Assembly: GCA_900766775.1 (NCBI GenBank)
Contig: CAAFXN010000138.1
Coordinates: forward strand, 1-8,262
Direction of reading: 5' to 3'
Source: Bacteroidales bacterium
GTDB taxonomy: Bacteria; Bacteroidota; Bacteroidia; Bacteroidales; Paludibacteraceae
Length of the DNA stretch: 8,262 nt
How positions within the stretch are numbered: the first letter of the stretch is position 1; the number at the start of each line of letters is the position of its first letter. The notes under the pieces are model-generated. The model searched no databases. It was not told the DNA's origin and saw nothing but the letters and a program-made list of their open reading frames with translations. Both the position numbers and the translations under genes were made by a program. Positions 1-7,106 of this stretch are shown in pieces.

Positions 1-148
1 AAGAAAAAAATATTTGAATAATTTTTGGAAATTTTTGTTGAAATAAAAAATCATCGTCGTTTCGCTGTATATGTATCTTATTTCGAGCTATTTTTTGGGG
101 AATATCTGTTCAATAAGAACGACTATTTTTGTTTAGAGAGATACGACG
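1..148. other. AT-rich intergenic stretch downstream of the OstA-like gene
   Basis: This stretch lies past the stop codon of the OstA-like gene and runs off the window edge. It is AT-rich and contains no convincing gene on either strand. The only notable element is the 34-bp repeat at 16-49, annotated separately. I see no hairpin plus T-run that would make a clear terminator for the surA-ostA unit. An 8-mer TATTTTTG at 124-131 resembles a Bacteroidota -7 box on the plus strand, but no TTTG lies at the right distance, so I do not call it a promoter. Confidence 0.5.
16..49. repeat. 34-bp direct repeat, copy 1
   Basis: The 34 bases here recur without a mismatch, in the same orientation, at 3253-3286. 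The repeat begins GAATAATTTTTGG and ends GTTGAAATAAAAA. Both copies are intergenic: this one is about 100 bp past the stop of the OstA-like gene, the other 25 bp past the stop of the SurA-like lipoprotein gene, so the pair brackets surA-ostA. On the minus strand, the direction of the nearby genes, it contains no TTTG box. A regulatory or processing role is therefore possible but not shown. Confidence 0.85.
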
Positions 149-1819
149 TTATTTCGCGGCTTTCTTTCTCATCTTCCCCTCTGTCTTGGGGATATTACTT
201 TCGATTTCTTCCGATTTCATCGGTATTTCTACTTCCTCTGTGGCACTCATTGCCCCGCTCCCGGGTCGTGGTGTACGTGCCGGGCGTAGGAACACATCCC
301 CGGGTTTCAACGGTCTCTCTTGCTCAGCCCAAAAGAATCCTGCTAACTTGTCTTTGCCCGCAGGAATCTGCTCCATCGGATAAATCACGCCCTGCGGCTG
401 CGGTAGGATAACGATATGGTGTATCTCTTGATTTTCCAGAAAGACCTTTACGTAACTGGACTGCGTGGTGTTCATGCCAAAGAAAGAGCCGTCTTCCTGC
501 TTGGGGTAGAACACGGTCAGTGCATTGCCGTTCACGTCCACTTGCCGCAACTCACCATCTCGCACGTATGCAAACATCTCTTTGCCTGCCATCTGGTCGA
601 AATAATCGCGTGCCTCGCGCTTGATGGTAATCGCATTGTTGATGCCGTGTGCATAGTCCACCACGCCGTCTCGCATATACACCCGCATAGTGTCTGCCGA
701 CATCTGATTCTCATCGCTCCAGCAGACTGGGTCGGAATAGAGTGTCATCACCGAGTCGCGGCTGTTGTAGTCCAGCGAGTCGCACACCGCCTGCAAGTCC
801 ACCCGATAGAGCCGCACGTTGTGATACGCCCGCATCTTGCGATAGGTGCTGTCCTGCTCCGTGGAGTCGGGCTGGAAATGTATGGTCTCTGTATAGAGCG
901 TGTCGGCATGCATATAAGCATAGTCTTCCTCCGACCAATCCACCGCCAGCGCGCTGTCTGTGGCATAACCATAATCGCCGTCATCGAACATCTCACCGAA
1001 ATTGCCGTAGAGCGTCATCTTCTGCACCGTGTCGCGCATCTCCATGTTTCCGATGATACGCCCGTGCCCGACGCGTTTGTCGTAGTAGATGGTATCGCCC
1101 GTCATCGATTTCCCGTCCGAATGTATCACCTGCGAGCGCCGAAGCAACATCGACTGCTCCGTCTCTGTGTTGTACCATCCCAAGGAGGAGTAGATATTGG
1201 TCTCTTCCTCATAGACAATGGTGGACGGACTGACTAAGTCGGCTATCTTCGTCGCTGTGTTATAGAGTAGGGTGTCGCTTGTTAGAATAAACTTTGGGTT
1301 ATCCAGCCGCACATCCTGACTAAACACCGCCTGTTTGCTATTGGGATAATACTTCCCGCGAACAGAGCGCAGGGTGTTCAGACTGTCGGCTATCGTGCCG
1401 CCGGAATAGTAGTAGGCCACATCGCGTCCGCGGTCATAGTTGAGGCTGTCGGTGGTGAGCACGGTGGGATTATCTTCTTGTCCGTGCACCAGCCGTACAT
1501 GCCGACGCAGGCGCGCCAACTTGGTATTGCCGTCGTAGAACAACTTGTCCCCATAACCCTTCAGTGTGTCGCCCTGCTCAAACCGCACATGCCCAAATGC
1601 ATCGAGCGAGTTCTCTTGGTCGTAGAAATAAGCCGAGTCGCAGTACATCAAGGCATCCTCATGGCGGAAAATCACATTCCCGCGGAGTATCTGCGCATTG
1701 GCAATCCGCTCTTGGTCAAAACTGAGCGTCTCGGAATGCTCCAGATACACCAATGTCTGTGCTGCTACGCTTGCTGCATAGCACAGACAAAGACATGCTA
1801 TGTACTTCCGACTATTCAC
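149..1819 (-). CDS. OstA/LptA-like envelope protein, probable lipopolysaccharide transport
   Basis: This 556-residue protein has an N-terminal signal peptide (about residues 1-20, ending AASVAA|Q). A long series of OstA/LptA-type beta repeats follows, visible as recurring motifs of the kind GDTLxxYGDKLFYD, TTDSLNYD and TGDTIYYD over about residues 40-430. Proteins of this family form beta-jellyroll slabs that carry lipopolysaccharide through the periplasm; that role here is inferred from the family. The start is GTG. It is preferred because it directly precedes the signal peptide and lies 15 bp after the surA stop, with an AGGA 12 nt upstream. The tight spacing suggests co-transcription with surA, which folds outer-membrane proteins. 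After a usual-looking end (ERPLKPGDVFLR), a charged tail of about 47 residues, rich in Glu and Lys, ends in KMRKKAAK; I do not recognise it. I am confident of the family but less sure of the exact transport step. Confidence 0.88.
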   Translation of the reverse strand: MNSRKYIACLCLCYAASVAAQTLVYLEHSETLSFDQERIANAQILRGNVIFRHEDALMYCDSAYFYDQENSLDAFGHVRFEQGDTLKGYGDKLFYDGNTKLARLRRHVRLVHGQEDNPTVLTTDSLNYDRGRDVAYYYSGGTIADSLNTLRSVRGKYYPNSKQAVFSQDVRLDNPKFILTSDTLLYNTATKIADLVSPSTIVYEEETNIYSSLGWYNTETEQSMLLRRSQVIHSDGKSMTGDTIYYDKRVGHGRIIGNMEMRDTVQKMTLYGNFGEMFDDGDYGYATDSALAVDWSEEDYAYMHADTLYTETIHFQPDSTEQDSTYRKMRAYHNVRLYRVDLQAVCDSLDYNSRDSVMTLYSDPVCWSDENQMSADTMRVYMRDGVVDYAHGINNAITIKREARDYFDQMAGKEMFAYVRDGELRQVDVNGNALTVFYPKQEDGSFFGMNTTQSSYVKVFLENQEIHHIVILPQPQGVIYPMEQIPAGKDKLAGFFWAEQERPLKPGDVFLRPARTPRPGSGAMSATEEVEIPMKSEEIESNIPKTEGKMRKKAAK

Positions 1820-1834
1820 GGTGAATGAGTTTCC

Positions 1835-3196
1835 TTAATCGTGTATCCACCCGGGATATTCAAAGTCGCAGCCTGCCCATTTCGGGTCAATCTGAATAAA
1901 GGTGTTTTTCTGCTTCTGCAGTATCCAATCGTGGATGAACTCCGCCGCCTGCTTCTGCTCCAGCATACCCTTAATCGTTTGGAAATCATCGGTCAGGTTC
2001 GCGCGGTGCATATCTGTCTTCTTGCGCAGTTTCACAATCGCGCACACCTCTTTGTTCTTCGTTTGGTCCATCATCACGAACGGTGCAGAGATGTCGCCCT
2101 CTTTCATCGTGTAGATTTGCTTTGCCACTTCGGCGGGCAGGTCTTGGTATTCAAACCGCGTGCTGCCCGTGTTGGGGTTAGTCATCAAGCCCGCGTTCAT
2201 CACGGTGTTCTTGTCCTGCGAGAAATGGATGATGGCTTGCTCGAAGGTGTATTCGCCGTTGCGCACTGCGGAGGAAATGGTATCTAACTTATTGATAGCC
2301 TTTATTTTGTCGTCTGCACTCACACGGGGACGCAGGAGGATATGCCGGCAATTGATGCGCTCGCCTTTCTTCTCTATCAGTTGGATGATATGGTAGCCGT
2401 ACTCCGTTTGCACGATACGCGACACTTTCTTCGGGTCGTTGAGGTTGAACGCCACGTCGGCAAACTCGCTCACCAACTGTCCTCTTCCTACAAAACCCAA
2501 CTCGCCGCCTCGCTTGGCAGACTCAGTATCTTCTGAATATAGCCGCGCCAGCATGCCAAAATCGGCTTTTCCGCTCGTTACACGCTCGGTGAACTCCCGC
2601 AAACGCCCCTTGATACGCTCCGTCTCTTCTACCGGCACGGGAGGCTCAAAACTCAGTATCTGCACCTCCACTTGTGCCGGCATCATCGGGATAGAGTCGG
2701 CGGGCAGACTGTTGTAATAGCGGCGAATCTCCGCAGGCGTGGGCTTGATATGCTCCGTCAGTTTCTGCTGCATCTGTTGGATAATCATCTGATTGCGCAC
2801 GCTGGTCATCATCTCCTCGCGTATCTCGCTGCTGGTCTTGCGGAAATACTCCTCCATCTTCTCTTTCGAGCCAATCTGCGAGATATAGTAGTTCATACGC
2901 ATATCCACCTGATGGCTCACCGACGACTCGTTGGCATAGATAGAGTCCAACTCCGCTTGGTGCAGAAAGAGTTTCTGAATGGCTATTTGCTCGGGAATCA
3001 CGCAATAGGGGTCGCCTGCTATCTGCTGTCCCTCGTATTGGGCACGCAACCGCTCTTCCTCCACCTCGCTGCGCAGTATCGCCTCGTCCCCCACAATCCA
3101 TATCACCTCGTCTATCACGTTGTCTTGCGCACGGAGGACATTGCTGACCATCACCGCGCACCACAGCCCGACTGCTATCTTAAAAAAACGACTCAT
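1835..3196 (-). CDS. surA: SurA-type periplasmic chaperone and peptidyl-prolyl isomerase
   Basis: The 453-residue product escorts unfolded outer-membrane proteins through the periplasm and isomerises prolyl bonds. A signal peptide covers residues 1-23 (VLRA|QD). It is followed by a SurA N-terminal chaperone domain (about 24-170, opening DNVIDEVIWIVGDEAI, a family hallmark). A first parvulin domain spans about 172-275, with the typical YSEDTESAKRGGELGFVGRG and TEYGYHIIQL signatures. A second spans about 280-390 and opens NCRHILLRP. The length fits two-parvulin SurA proteins. ATG 3196 is chosen because the signal peptide follows at once; no Shine-Dalgarno is seen, as usual in Bacteroidota. Upstream lies a 114-bp gap with two repeat elements, and downstream the OstA-like gene follows after 15 bp. 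The context is a minus-strand envelope-biogenesis block. Confidence 0.93.
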   Translation of the reverse strand: MSRFFKIAVGLWCAVMVSNVLRAQDNVIDEVIWIVGDEAILRSEVEEERLRAQYEGQQIAGDPYCVIPEQIAIQKLFLHQAELDSIYANESSVSHQVDMRMNYYISQIGSKEKMEEYFRKTSSEIREEMMTSVRNQMIIQQMQQKLTEHIKPTPAEIRRYYNSLPADSIPMMPAQVEVQILSFEPPVPVEETERIKGRLREFTERVTSGKADFGMLARLYSEDTESAKRGGELGFVGRGQLVSEFADVAFNLNDPKKVSRIVQTEYGYHIIQLIEKKGERINCRHILLRPRVSADDKIKAINKLDTISSAVRNGEYTFEQAIIHFSQDKNTVMNAGLMTNPNTGSTRFEYQDLPAEVAKQIYTMKEGDISAPFVMMDQTKNKEVCAIVKLRKKTDMHRANLTDDFQTIKGMLEQKQAAEFIHDWILQKQKNTFIQIDPKWAGCDFEYPGWIHD

Positions 3197-3208
3197 ATCT
3201 CACGATAA

Positions 3209-3237
3209 ACAATTAATGAATAATTACACGACAATTA
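3209..3237 (-). repeat. 29-bp AT-rich repeat upstream of surA (inverted partner at 6896-6924)
   Basis: Read on the minus strand, this stretch matches plus-strand 6896-6924 at 26 of 29 positions and ends CATTAATTGT in both. It sits 12 bp before the surA start, so it would lie in or near the surA 5' untranslated region. The partner lies just after the recX stop. The sequence is very AT-rich, so part of the match may be compositional, but the alignment is gap-free. Confidence 0.65.
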
Positions 3238-3252
3238 TATGTTAGAAAGAAA

Positions 3253-3286
3253 GAATAATTTTTGGAAATTTTTGTTGAAATAAAAA
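3253..3286. repeat. 34-bp direct repeat, copy 2
   Basis: This is identical to 16-49 over all 34 positions. It lies between the SurA-like lipoprotein gene and surA, 25 bp past the lipoprotein stop and about 57 bp before the surA start. Bases outside the 34-bp core differ at both ends (T versus A before it, A versus T after it), so the repeat boundaries are sharp. Confidence 0.85.
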
Positions 3287-3310
3287 TGTCTTTGGACGTT
3301 TTTTTTCCAC

Positions 3311-4180
3311 TCAATGCGATTCAAAAAACTGTATCTTCTTGTGCCGCAAGGCTTCTTCGTACAACCGTTCCCGCTCCTCTTGCAAGAAGCGTACTCTCCG
3401 TTGGCTCAGCACGGCTTTCTCTATCTCCGGACGGGCATACTCGATCGGCATCGGTTCGCCCGCCATACGCTTGTCGGTAACCTGCAAGATATAGGTCGCC
3501 AGCGAGTCCTGCAATTCTATCTGTTGCTTGCTGCGCAGCAGACGGTTCAACTCATCGCGCTCAAAAGGCATCAACAGCAGCAACTGTTGCCCCGTGCGCC
3601 ACTGGTCGGTAAACAACTCGTACCCGACCGCGTAGTTGTAGGCGAACTTCTCGATGTTCTCCAGATTCTCTTCGTTTAGGTCGGTCAACCATTCCCGCAG
3701 TTTCTTCATGTTGGGGGCGCCGTTGGGCACCACTATCAGCACACCTTTCGCCAAACTCTCGCGTAACTCGAACTTCTCCGGATGCGCCGCATATATCTGC
3801 TCTACCACCGTGTCCGCCACCTGTTTCGGCATGCGCCGCTCCACCAACTCCTGCTCGTAGGCGTGCACATAGAGCGACCGCCTGTAATCTTCCACCAGTG
3901 CCTCAATCTCTTTGTCTGCCGCGCCTTTGGCTTTGTCGTACACCAGTATGTCTTTCGCCCATTGCTTCAGATACAACTCCACCACCCTTGCACTATCCTC
4001 ACTTGACAACCCAAAGCTCAATGAATCCAACGTTGATTGATACAGATACTGCCCGTTCAACGCTACGGCTACACCCGTCATCCTCTTCTGCTCAAACCAT
4101 TGGCAACCCGACAACACAGCGCACAGCAACAAAGCACCTACGCCCGCCAAATATCCGTGTATATGTATTTTAGTATTCAT
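3311..4180 (-). CDS. SurA-like lipoprotein lacking a PPIase domain
   Basis: The 289-residue product has a lipoprotein signal peptide with lipobox LSGC, placing the lipidated cysteine at residue 26. The mature part looks like a SurA/PpiC-family N-terminal chaperone module: it opens VAVALNGQYLYQSTLDSL, contains an EDSARVVELYLKQWAKDILV helix, and continues with helical segments to about residue 150. No parvulin signature (HI.., GG.LG, GYH) follows. Instead there is a mostly helical C-terminal half, with many charged residues near the end. In Bacteroidota such proteins are often annotated as peptidyl-prolyl isomerases and occur beside surA, as here; I infer a chaperone role without enzyme activity. 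The frame stays open upstream to 4255, but ATG 4180 is chosen because the signal peptide starts there. It is separated from surA by 130 bp containing two repeats, so a shared transcript is uncertain. Confidence 0.82.
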   Translation of the reverse strand: MNTKIHIHGYLAGVGALLLCAVLSGCQWFEQKRMTGVAVALNGQYLYQSTLDSLSFGLSSEDSARVVELYLKQWAKDILVYDKAKGAADKEIEALVEDYRRSLYVHAYEQELVERRMPKQVADTVVEQIYAAHPEKFELRESLAKGVLIVVPNGAPNMKKLREWLTDLNEENLENIEKFAYNYAVGYELFTDQWRTGQQLLLLMPFERDELNRLLRSKQQIELQDSLATYILQVTDKRMAGEPMPIEYARPEIEKAVLSQRRVRFLQEERERLYEEALRHKKIQFFESH

Positions 4181-4482
4181 GTTAACCGATATTGAAAAAT
4201 AGTATTTTTGCGCTGCAAATAGCGAAATGCGATATAATATCAATGTCAGAATCAAGCACTAATGTTTGTATATCTCTGTCTTGCGATTTTTCCGATGAAA
4301 TCGGAAAAGAGCAAGTGCAAATTCTATGTTGTCAACTGTCTTTCTCTGTAATTCTTTTATATCATATCTTATAAAACATAGAAAACGCTCTTAATTTTGA
4401 GGCAAATCATTTCAAAACCTCCGTATTAAATCTTCCAAATCTCTGCGAGGGCGCAGCCCGAAGCAAGGACTTTTATAATAAA
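4181..4482. other. Non-coding stretch between ribD and the lipoprotein gene
   Basis: About 300 bp lie between the ribD stop and the lipoprotein start, with both genes on the minus strand. I see no credible gene here: a plus-strand frame of 60 codons at 4192-4374 has no family resemblance and runs through the hairpin at 4280-4315. The part next to ribD (4440-4470) contains GGGCGCAGCCC, a short GC-rich inverted repeat that may belong to ribD termination, but without a T-run. TATTTTTG at 4203-4210 matches a Bacteroidota -7 box on the plus strand without a properly spaced -33 partner. The lipoprotein promoter should lie here on the minus strand, but I could not identify it. Confidence 0.55.
4280..4315. 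terminator. Strong two-part hairpin, possible ribD terminator
   Basis: The sequence forms an inner 9-bp perfect stem (4288-4296 with 4300-4308, loop GAA). An outer 5-bp stem, CTTGC at 4280-4284 with GCAAG at 4311-4315, is separated from it by a small internal loop. It lies about 170 bp past the ribD stop and 100 bp before the lipoprotein start. No T-run follows on either strand, so a classical intrinsic terminator is not proven. It could equally be a regulatory RNA structure or a palindromic repeat. The core CCGATGAAATCGGAA also occurs on the minus strand within the OstA-like coding sequence (209-223). Confidence 0.45.
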
Positions 4483-5523
4483 TTATATTCCGCTACATGA
4501 GTATCGCTTGTTTCGTATCGTATAGCACAAATGTCCATCAATCTGTTCCCCCTCTGTCGGCAGGCACACACGGGGTGCCCGCGTACCCTGTCCGCACACC
4601 AATTCCGGTGCCACCTCCACGTGTATCTCGTCCCACACCCCGCTCTCCAAGATGTGCTTATGTAGCGTCGGCCCGCCTTCCACCAACACGGAGTGAATAC
4701 CTCGGCTCGCCAAGTCCTGCAACGCAAACGCCCAGTCGGTCTGCTCGCGATACACTATCGTCTCCGCCTCCGCCGAGAAAATCTTGCTGTCGGCAGGCAA
4801 CACGCCTCTCCTATCCAACACCACGCGGATGGGATTGCGCCCGCTCCAGCGGGTGGTGAGCAGACGAGGATTGTCGGCTAATGCCGTGTGGGTACCCACC
4901 ATTATCGCCATATTCTCCGCCCGCATCTTATGCACCAACTGCTTCGTCAGCGGCGTGGAGAGCACCAAAGGCTGATTATCAATTTGAAAATTTGAAAATG
5001 AGAAGGTCCGATTATCCACGAATCCATCGCTACTCTGTGCCCATTTCAGCACCACATACGGGCGCTTTTTCTCGTGCAGGCAAATAAACCGTTTGTTCAA
5101 CTCGCGGCATGCCTCTTCCTCCACGCCCACAATCACCTCTATCCCTGCTTCGCGCAACATCTGTATGCCGCGCCCCGCCACTTTCTCATTGGGGTCTTGC
5201 ATACCTACCACCACGCGCCCAATCCCATTGTCTATCAGTAACTTGGCGCATGGAGGGGTCTTCCCGTAGTGGCTGCAAGGCTCCAGATTGACAAACAGCG
5301 TGCAGTCTCTCAGGTTCCCTCCCTTGTAGGGAGGGGTAGGGAGGGTCCCGAGGCAATTCACCTCCGCATGAGGACCACCGTATTGCTGGTGCCAACCCTC
5401 GCTCAGCACTTTCTCATCGGCATTACGCACCAAGACCGCCCCTACCATCGGGTTGGGTGCCACATAATACGCCCCGTTGCGGGCTATTTGCAGACATCGG
5501 CGGATATATTTTGCGTAATCCAT
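4483..5523 (-). CDS. ribD: Bifunctional diaminohydroxyphosphoribosylaminopyrimidine deaminase / uracil reductase RibD
   Basis: RibD carries out the second and third steps of riboflavin synthesis, deaminating then reducing the pyrimidine intermediate in the cytoplasm. The 346-residue product has an N-terminal zinc deaminase domain (about 1-145) with H52-A-E54 and the PC..GKTPPC motif supplying C83 and C92. A C-terminal NADPH-dependent reductase domain runs from about 155 to the end (VLKWAQSSDGF, VGTHTALADNPRL, VLVEGGPTL). ATG 5523 is preferred over an upstream in-frame GTG at 5544, because 5544 falls in the divergent prmC promoter and MDYAKYIRRCLQIARNG matches the usual start. Two segments look like repeat-derived insertions: residues about 60-69 (TLPTPPYKGG), from a palindrome and G-rich tract, and about 170-183, from an 8-bp tandem repeat. 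Neither removes a zinc ligand I can recognise. The gene diverges from prmC with only 51 bp between starts. Confidence 0.95.
   Translation of the reverse strand: MDYAKYIRRCLQIARNGAYYVAPNPMVGAVLVRNADEKVLSEGWHQQYGGPHAEVNCLGTLPTPPYKGGNLRDCTLFVNLEPCSHYGKTPPCAKLLIDNGIGRVVVGMQDPNEKVAGRGIQMLREAGIEVIVGVEEEACRELNKRFICLHEKKRPYVVLKWAQSSDGFVDNRTFSFSNFQIDNQPLVLSTPLTKQLVHKMRAENMAIMVGTHTALADNPRLLTTRWSGRNPIRVVLDRRGVLPADSKIFSAEAETIVYREQTDWAFALQDLASRGIHSVLVEGGPTLHKHILESGVWDEIHVEVAPELVCGQGTRAPRVCLPTEGEQIDGHLCYTIRNKRYSCSGI
4974..5016. repeat. 8-bp tandem repeat bracketed by a 7-bp direct repeat, in-frame within ribD
   Basis: Two exact AATTTGAA units (4981-4988, 4989-4996) and a diverged third (AATGAGAA, 4997-5004) lie between direct repeats GATTATC at 4974-4980 and 5010-5016. 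One direct repeat plus the core measures 36 bp, exactly 12 codons, so the frame is kept. On the ribD strand it encodes the stretch D170-N183 (DNRTFSFSNFQIDN), at a loop position between the SSDGF motif and the STPLT motif where I recall RibD proteins being shorter. The arrangement resembles a small insertion with a target duplication, but slippage could also produce it. Confidence 0.7.
5317..5345. repeat. Palindrome with G-quadruplex-type tract, in-frame within ribD
   Basis: CCCTCCC (5317-5323) and GGGAGGG (5329-5335) form a perfect 7-bp stem around the loop TTGTA. TAGGGAGGG occurs twice (5327-5335 and 5337-5345). On the plus strand, 5329-5345 reads GGGAGGGGTAGGGAGGG: four G-runs with loops of 1-2 bases, a textbook quadruplex pattern, located on the ribD template strand. 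It encodes about residues 60-69 of RibD, between the HAE and PC..C zinc motifs. I recall similar CCCTCCCTTGTAGGGAGGG sequences as intergenic repeats in Bacteroidota; this is recollection, not a search result. Confidence 0.75.
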
Positions 5524-5541
5524 AATTTTTTTGTATCTTTG
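5510..5541 (+). promoter_or_regulatory. Bacteroidota-type promoter for prmC
   Basis: TTTG at 5510-5513 (-33 box) and TATCTTTG at 5534-5541 (-7 box, consensus TAnnTTTG) are separated by 20 bp, the usual spacing for the Bacteroidota primary sigma factor. The -33 box lies inside the first codons of ribD on the other strand, and the ribD ATG (5521-5523) lies between the two boxes. Transcription would begin shortly before 5550, giving prmC a leader of about 25-30 nt. RNA polymerase at this site would cover the ribD start, so the two divergent genes may interfere with each other. Confidence 0.85.
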
Positions 5542-5549
5542 CACCCGAT

Positions 5550-5573
5550 TTGAAACCTGATACTTGAAACCTG
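5550..5573. repeat. 10-bp direct repeat TTGAAACCTG in the ribD-prmC gap
   Basis: TTGAAACCTG occurs at 5550-5559 and 5564-5573 (spacing 14 bp) immediately before the prmC GTG. It falls in the prmC leader and upstream of ribD. The TTGAA core is shared with the tandem repeat inside ribD. It may be a repeat remnant or a binding site for a dimeric regulator; nothing in the sequence decides between these. Confidence 0.55.
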
Positions 5574-5574
5574 C

Positions 5575-6498
<924 letters not shown>

Positions 6499-6895
6499 GA
6501 CCTACTGCGCCCGTGCCGAGCATTGTGCCTCCGAGGTGCGCACGAAAATCCTCGCTTGGGGCGGCACTCCCGCGCAGGCGGATACCGTCATCGACCACCT
6601 CTATGAGCAAGGCTACTTGGACGATGCCCGCTATTGCCGTGCCTACACCCACGACAAACTGCTCTACCAACATTGGGGCAAGGTAAAAATCCGTGCCATG
6701 CTCCAAGCCCGTCAACTGCCCTCCAATGAGATACAGTCTGCCCTCCAAAACATCGATGAGACCGAGTATAATCGCATCCTTTTCACCGTCCTTTCAACAA
6801 AGAAAAACGCCCCCCGCGAAGCCCAAATCCGTTTCCTCCTCCAACGCGGTTTCGAGTACGCACCCATCCTCCGTGCGCTGGGGGACTTTTAACAT

Positions 6896-6924
6896 TAATT
6901 ATCGTATAATTACTCATTAATTGT
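6896..6924 (+). repeat. 29-bp AT-rich repeat after recX (inverted partner at 3209-3237)
   Basis: This matches the minus strand of 3209-3237 at 26 of 29 positions without gaps. It starts 4 bp after the recX stop codon and ends CATTAATTGT. The same block occurs upstream of surA in the opposite orientation, so it is probably an interspersed AT-rich repeat rather than a gene-specific signal. Confidence 0.65.
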
Positions 6925-6966
6925 AGTAATGATATACGAGTTGACCTAAGTTCTTTGTGAAGCGCA

Positions 6967-7011
6967 AGCCCCGAAGGGGCGACATAAAAACAGCGTAGGG
7001 TGCAACCCTAC
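6967..7011. repeat. Double-hairpin interspersed element, copy 1
   Basis: The element starts with GCCCC-GAA-GGGGC (6968-6980), a 5-bp stem, followed by GACATAA. After a short spacer it has GTAGGGT-GCA-ACCCTAC (6995-7011), a 7-bp stem. It recurs 73 bp further on. The block GCCCCGAAGGGGCGACAT resembles short interspersed repeats I recall from many Bacteroidota genomes; a genome-wide search was not possible here. Confidence 0.8.
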
Positions 7012-7039
7012 GTATGAAGATTCCGCCACACGCAATGTT

Positions 7040-7083
7040 AGCCCCGAAGGGGCGACATAACTCAACACAGGGTGCAACCCTAC
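7040..7083. repeat. Double-hairpin interspersed element, copy 2
   Basis: Its first 21 bases are identical to the start of copy 1, as are the 15 bases AGGGTGCAACCCTAC at its end. The middle differs (CTCAACAC versus AAACAGCGT). The second stem is shorter here, 5-6 bp, because the outer pair seen in copy 1 is lost. Conserved hairpins with a variable spacer suggest that the structure matters more than the linking sequence. Confidence 0.8.
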
Positions 7084-7106
7084 AAACGCCCCTCAAAAAA
7101 ACAGTC

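Noticed and set aside
124..131. TATTTTTG as a plus-strand -7 promoter box
   Set aside because: The nearest upstream TTTG is 26 bp away instead of about 20, and only antisense sequence to the OstA-like gene lies downstream.
416..1237. A 273-codon open frame on the plus strand opposite the OstA-like gene
   Set aside because: It is an antisense shadow: composition is dominated by His, Val, Ile and Arg without domain features, while the minus strand encodes a recognisable protein.
2672..3208. A 178-codon open frame on the plus strand opposite surA
   Set aside because: The opposite strand encodes a clear SurA with signal peptide and parvulin motifs; this frame has no family resemblance.
4207..4227. 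Operator-like palindrome around TTTGCGCTGCAAATAGCG upstream of the lipoprotein gene
   Set aside because: The arms do not align in register beyond 4 bp, which is expected by chance.
4192..4374. A 60-codon plus-strand frame in the ribD-lipoprotein gap
   Set aside because: It runs through a hairpin, shows no family motif, and only an unpaired -7-like box lies near it.
5524..5544. Upstream in-frame GTG at 5544 as the ribD start
   Set aside because: The added residues MQRYKKI come from the reverse complement of the prmC -7 box, and ATG 5523 gives the usual RibD N-terminus.
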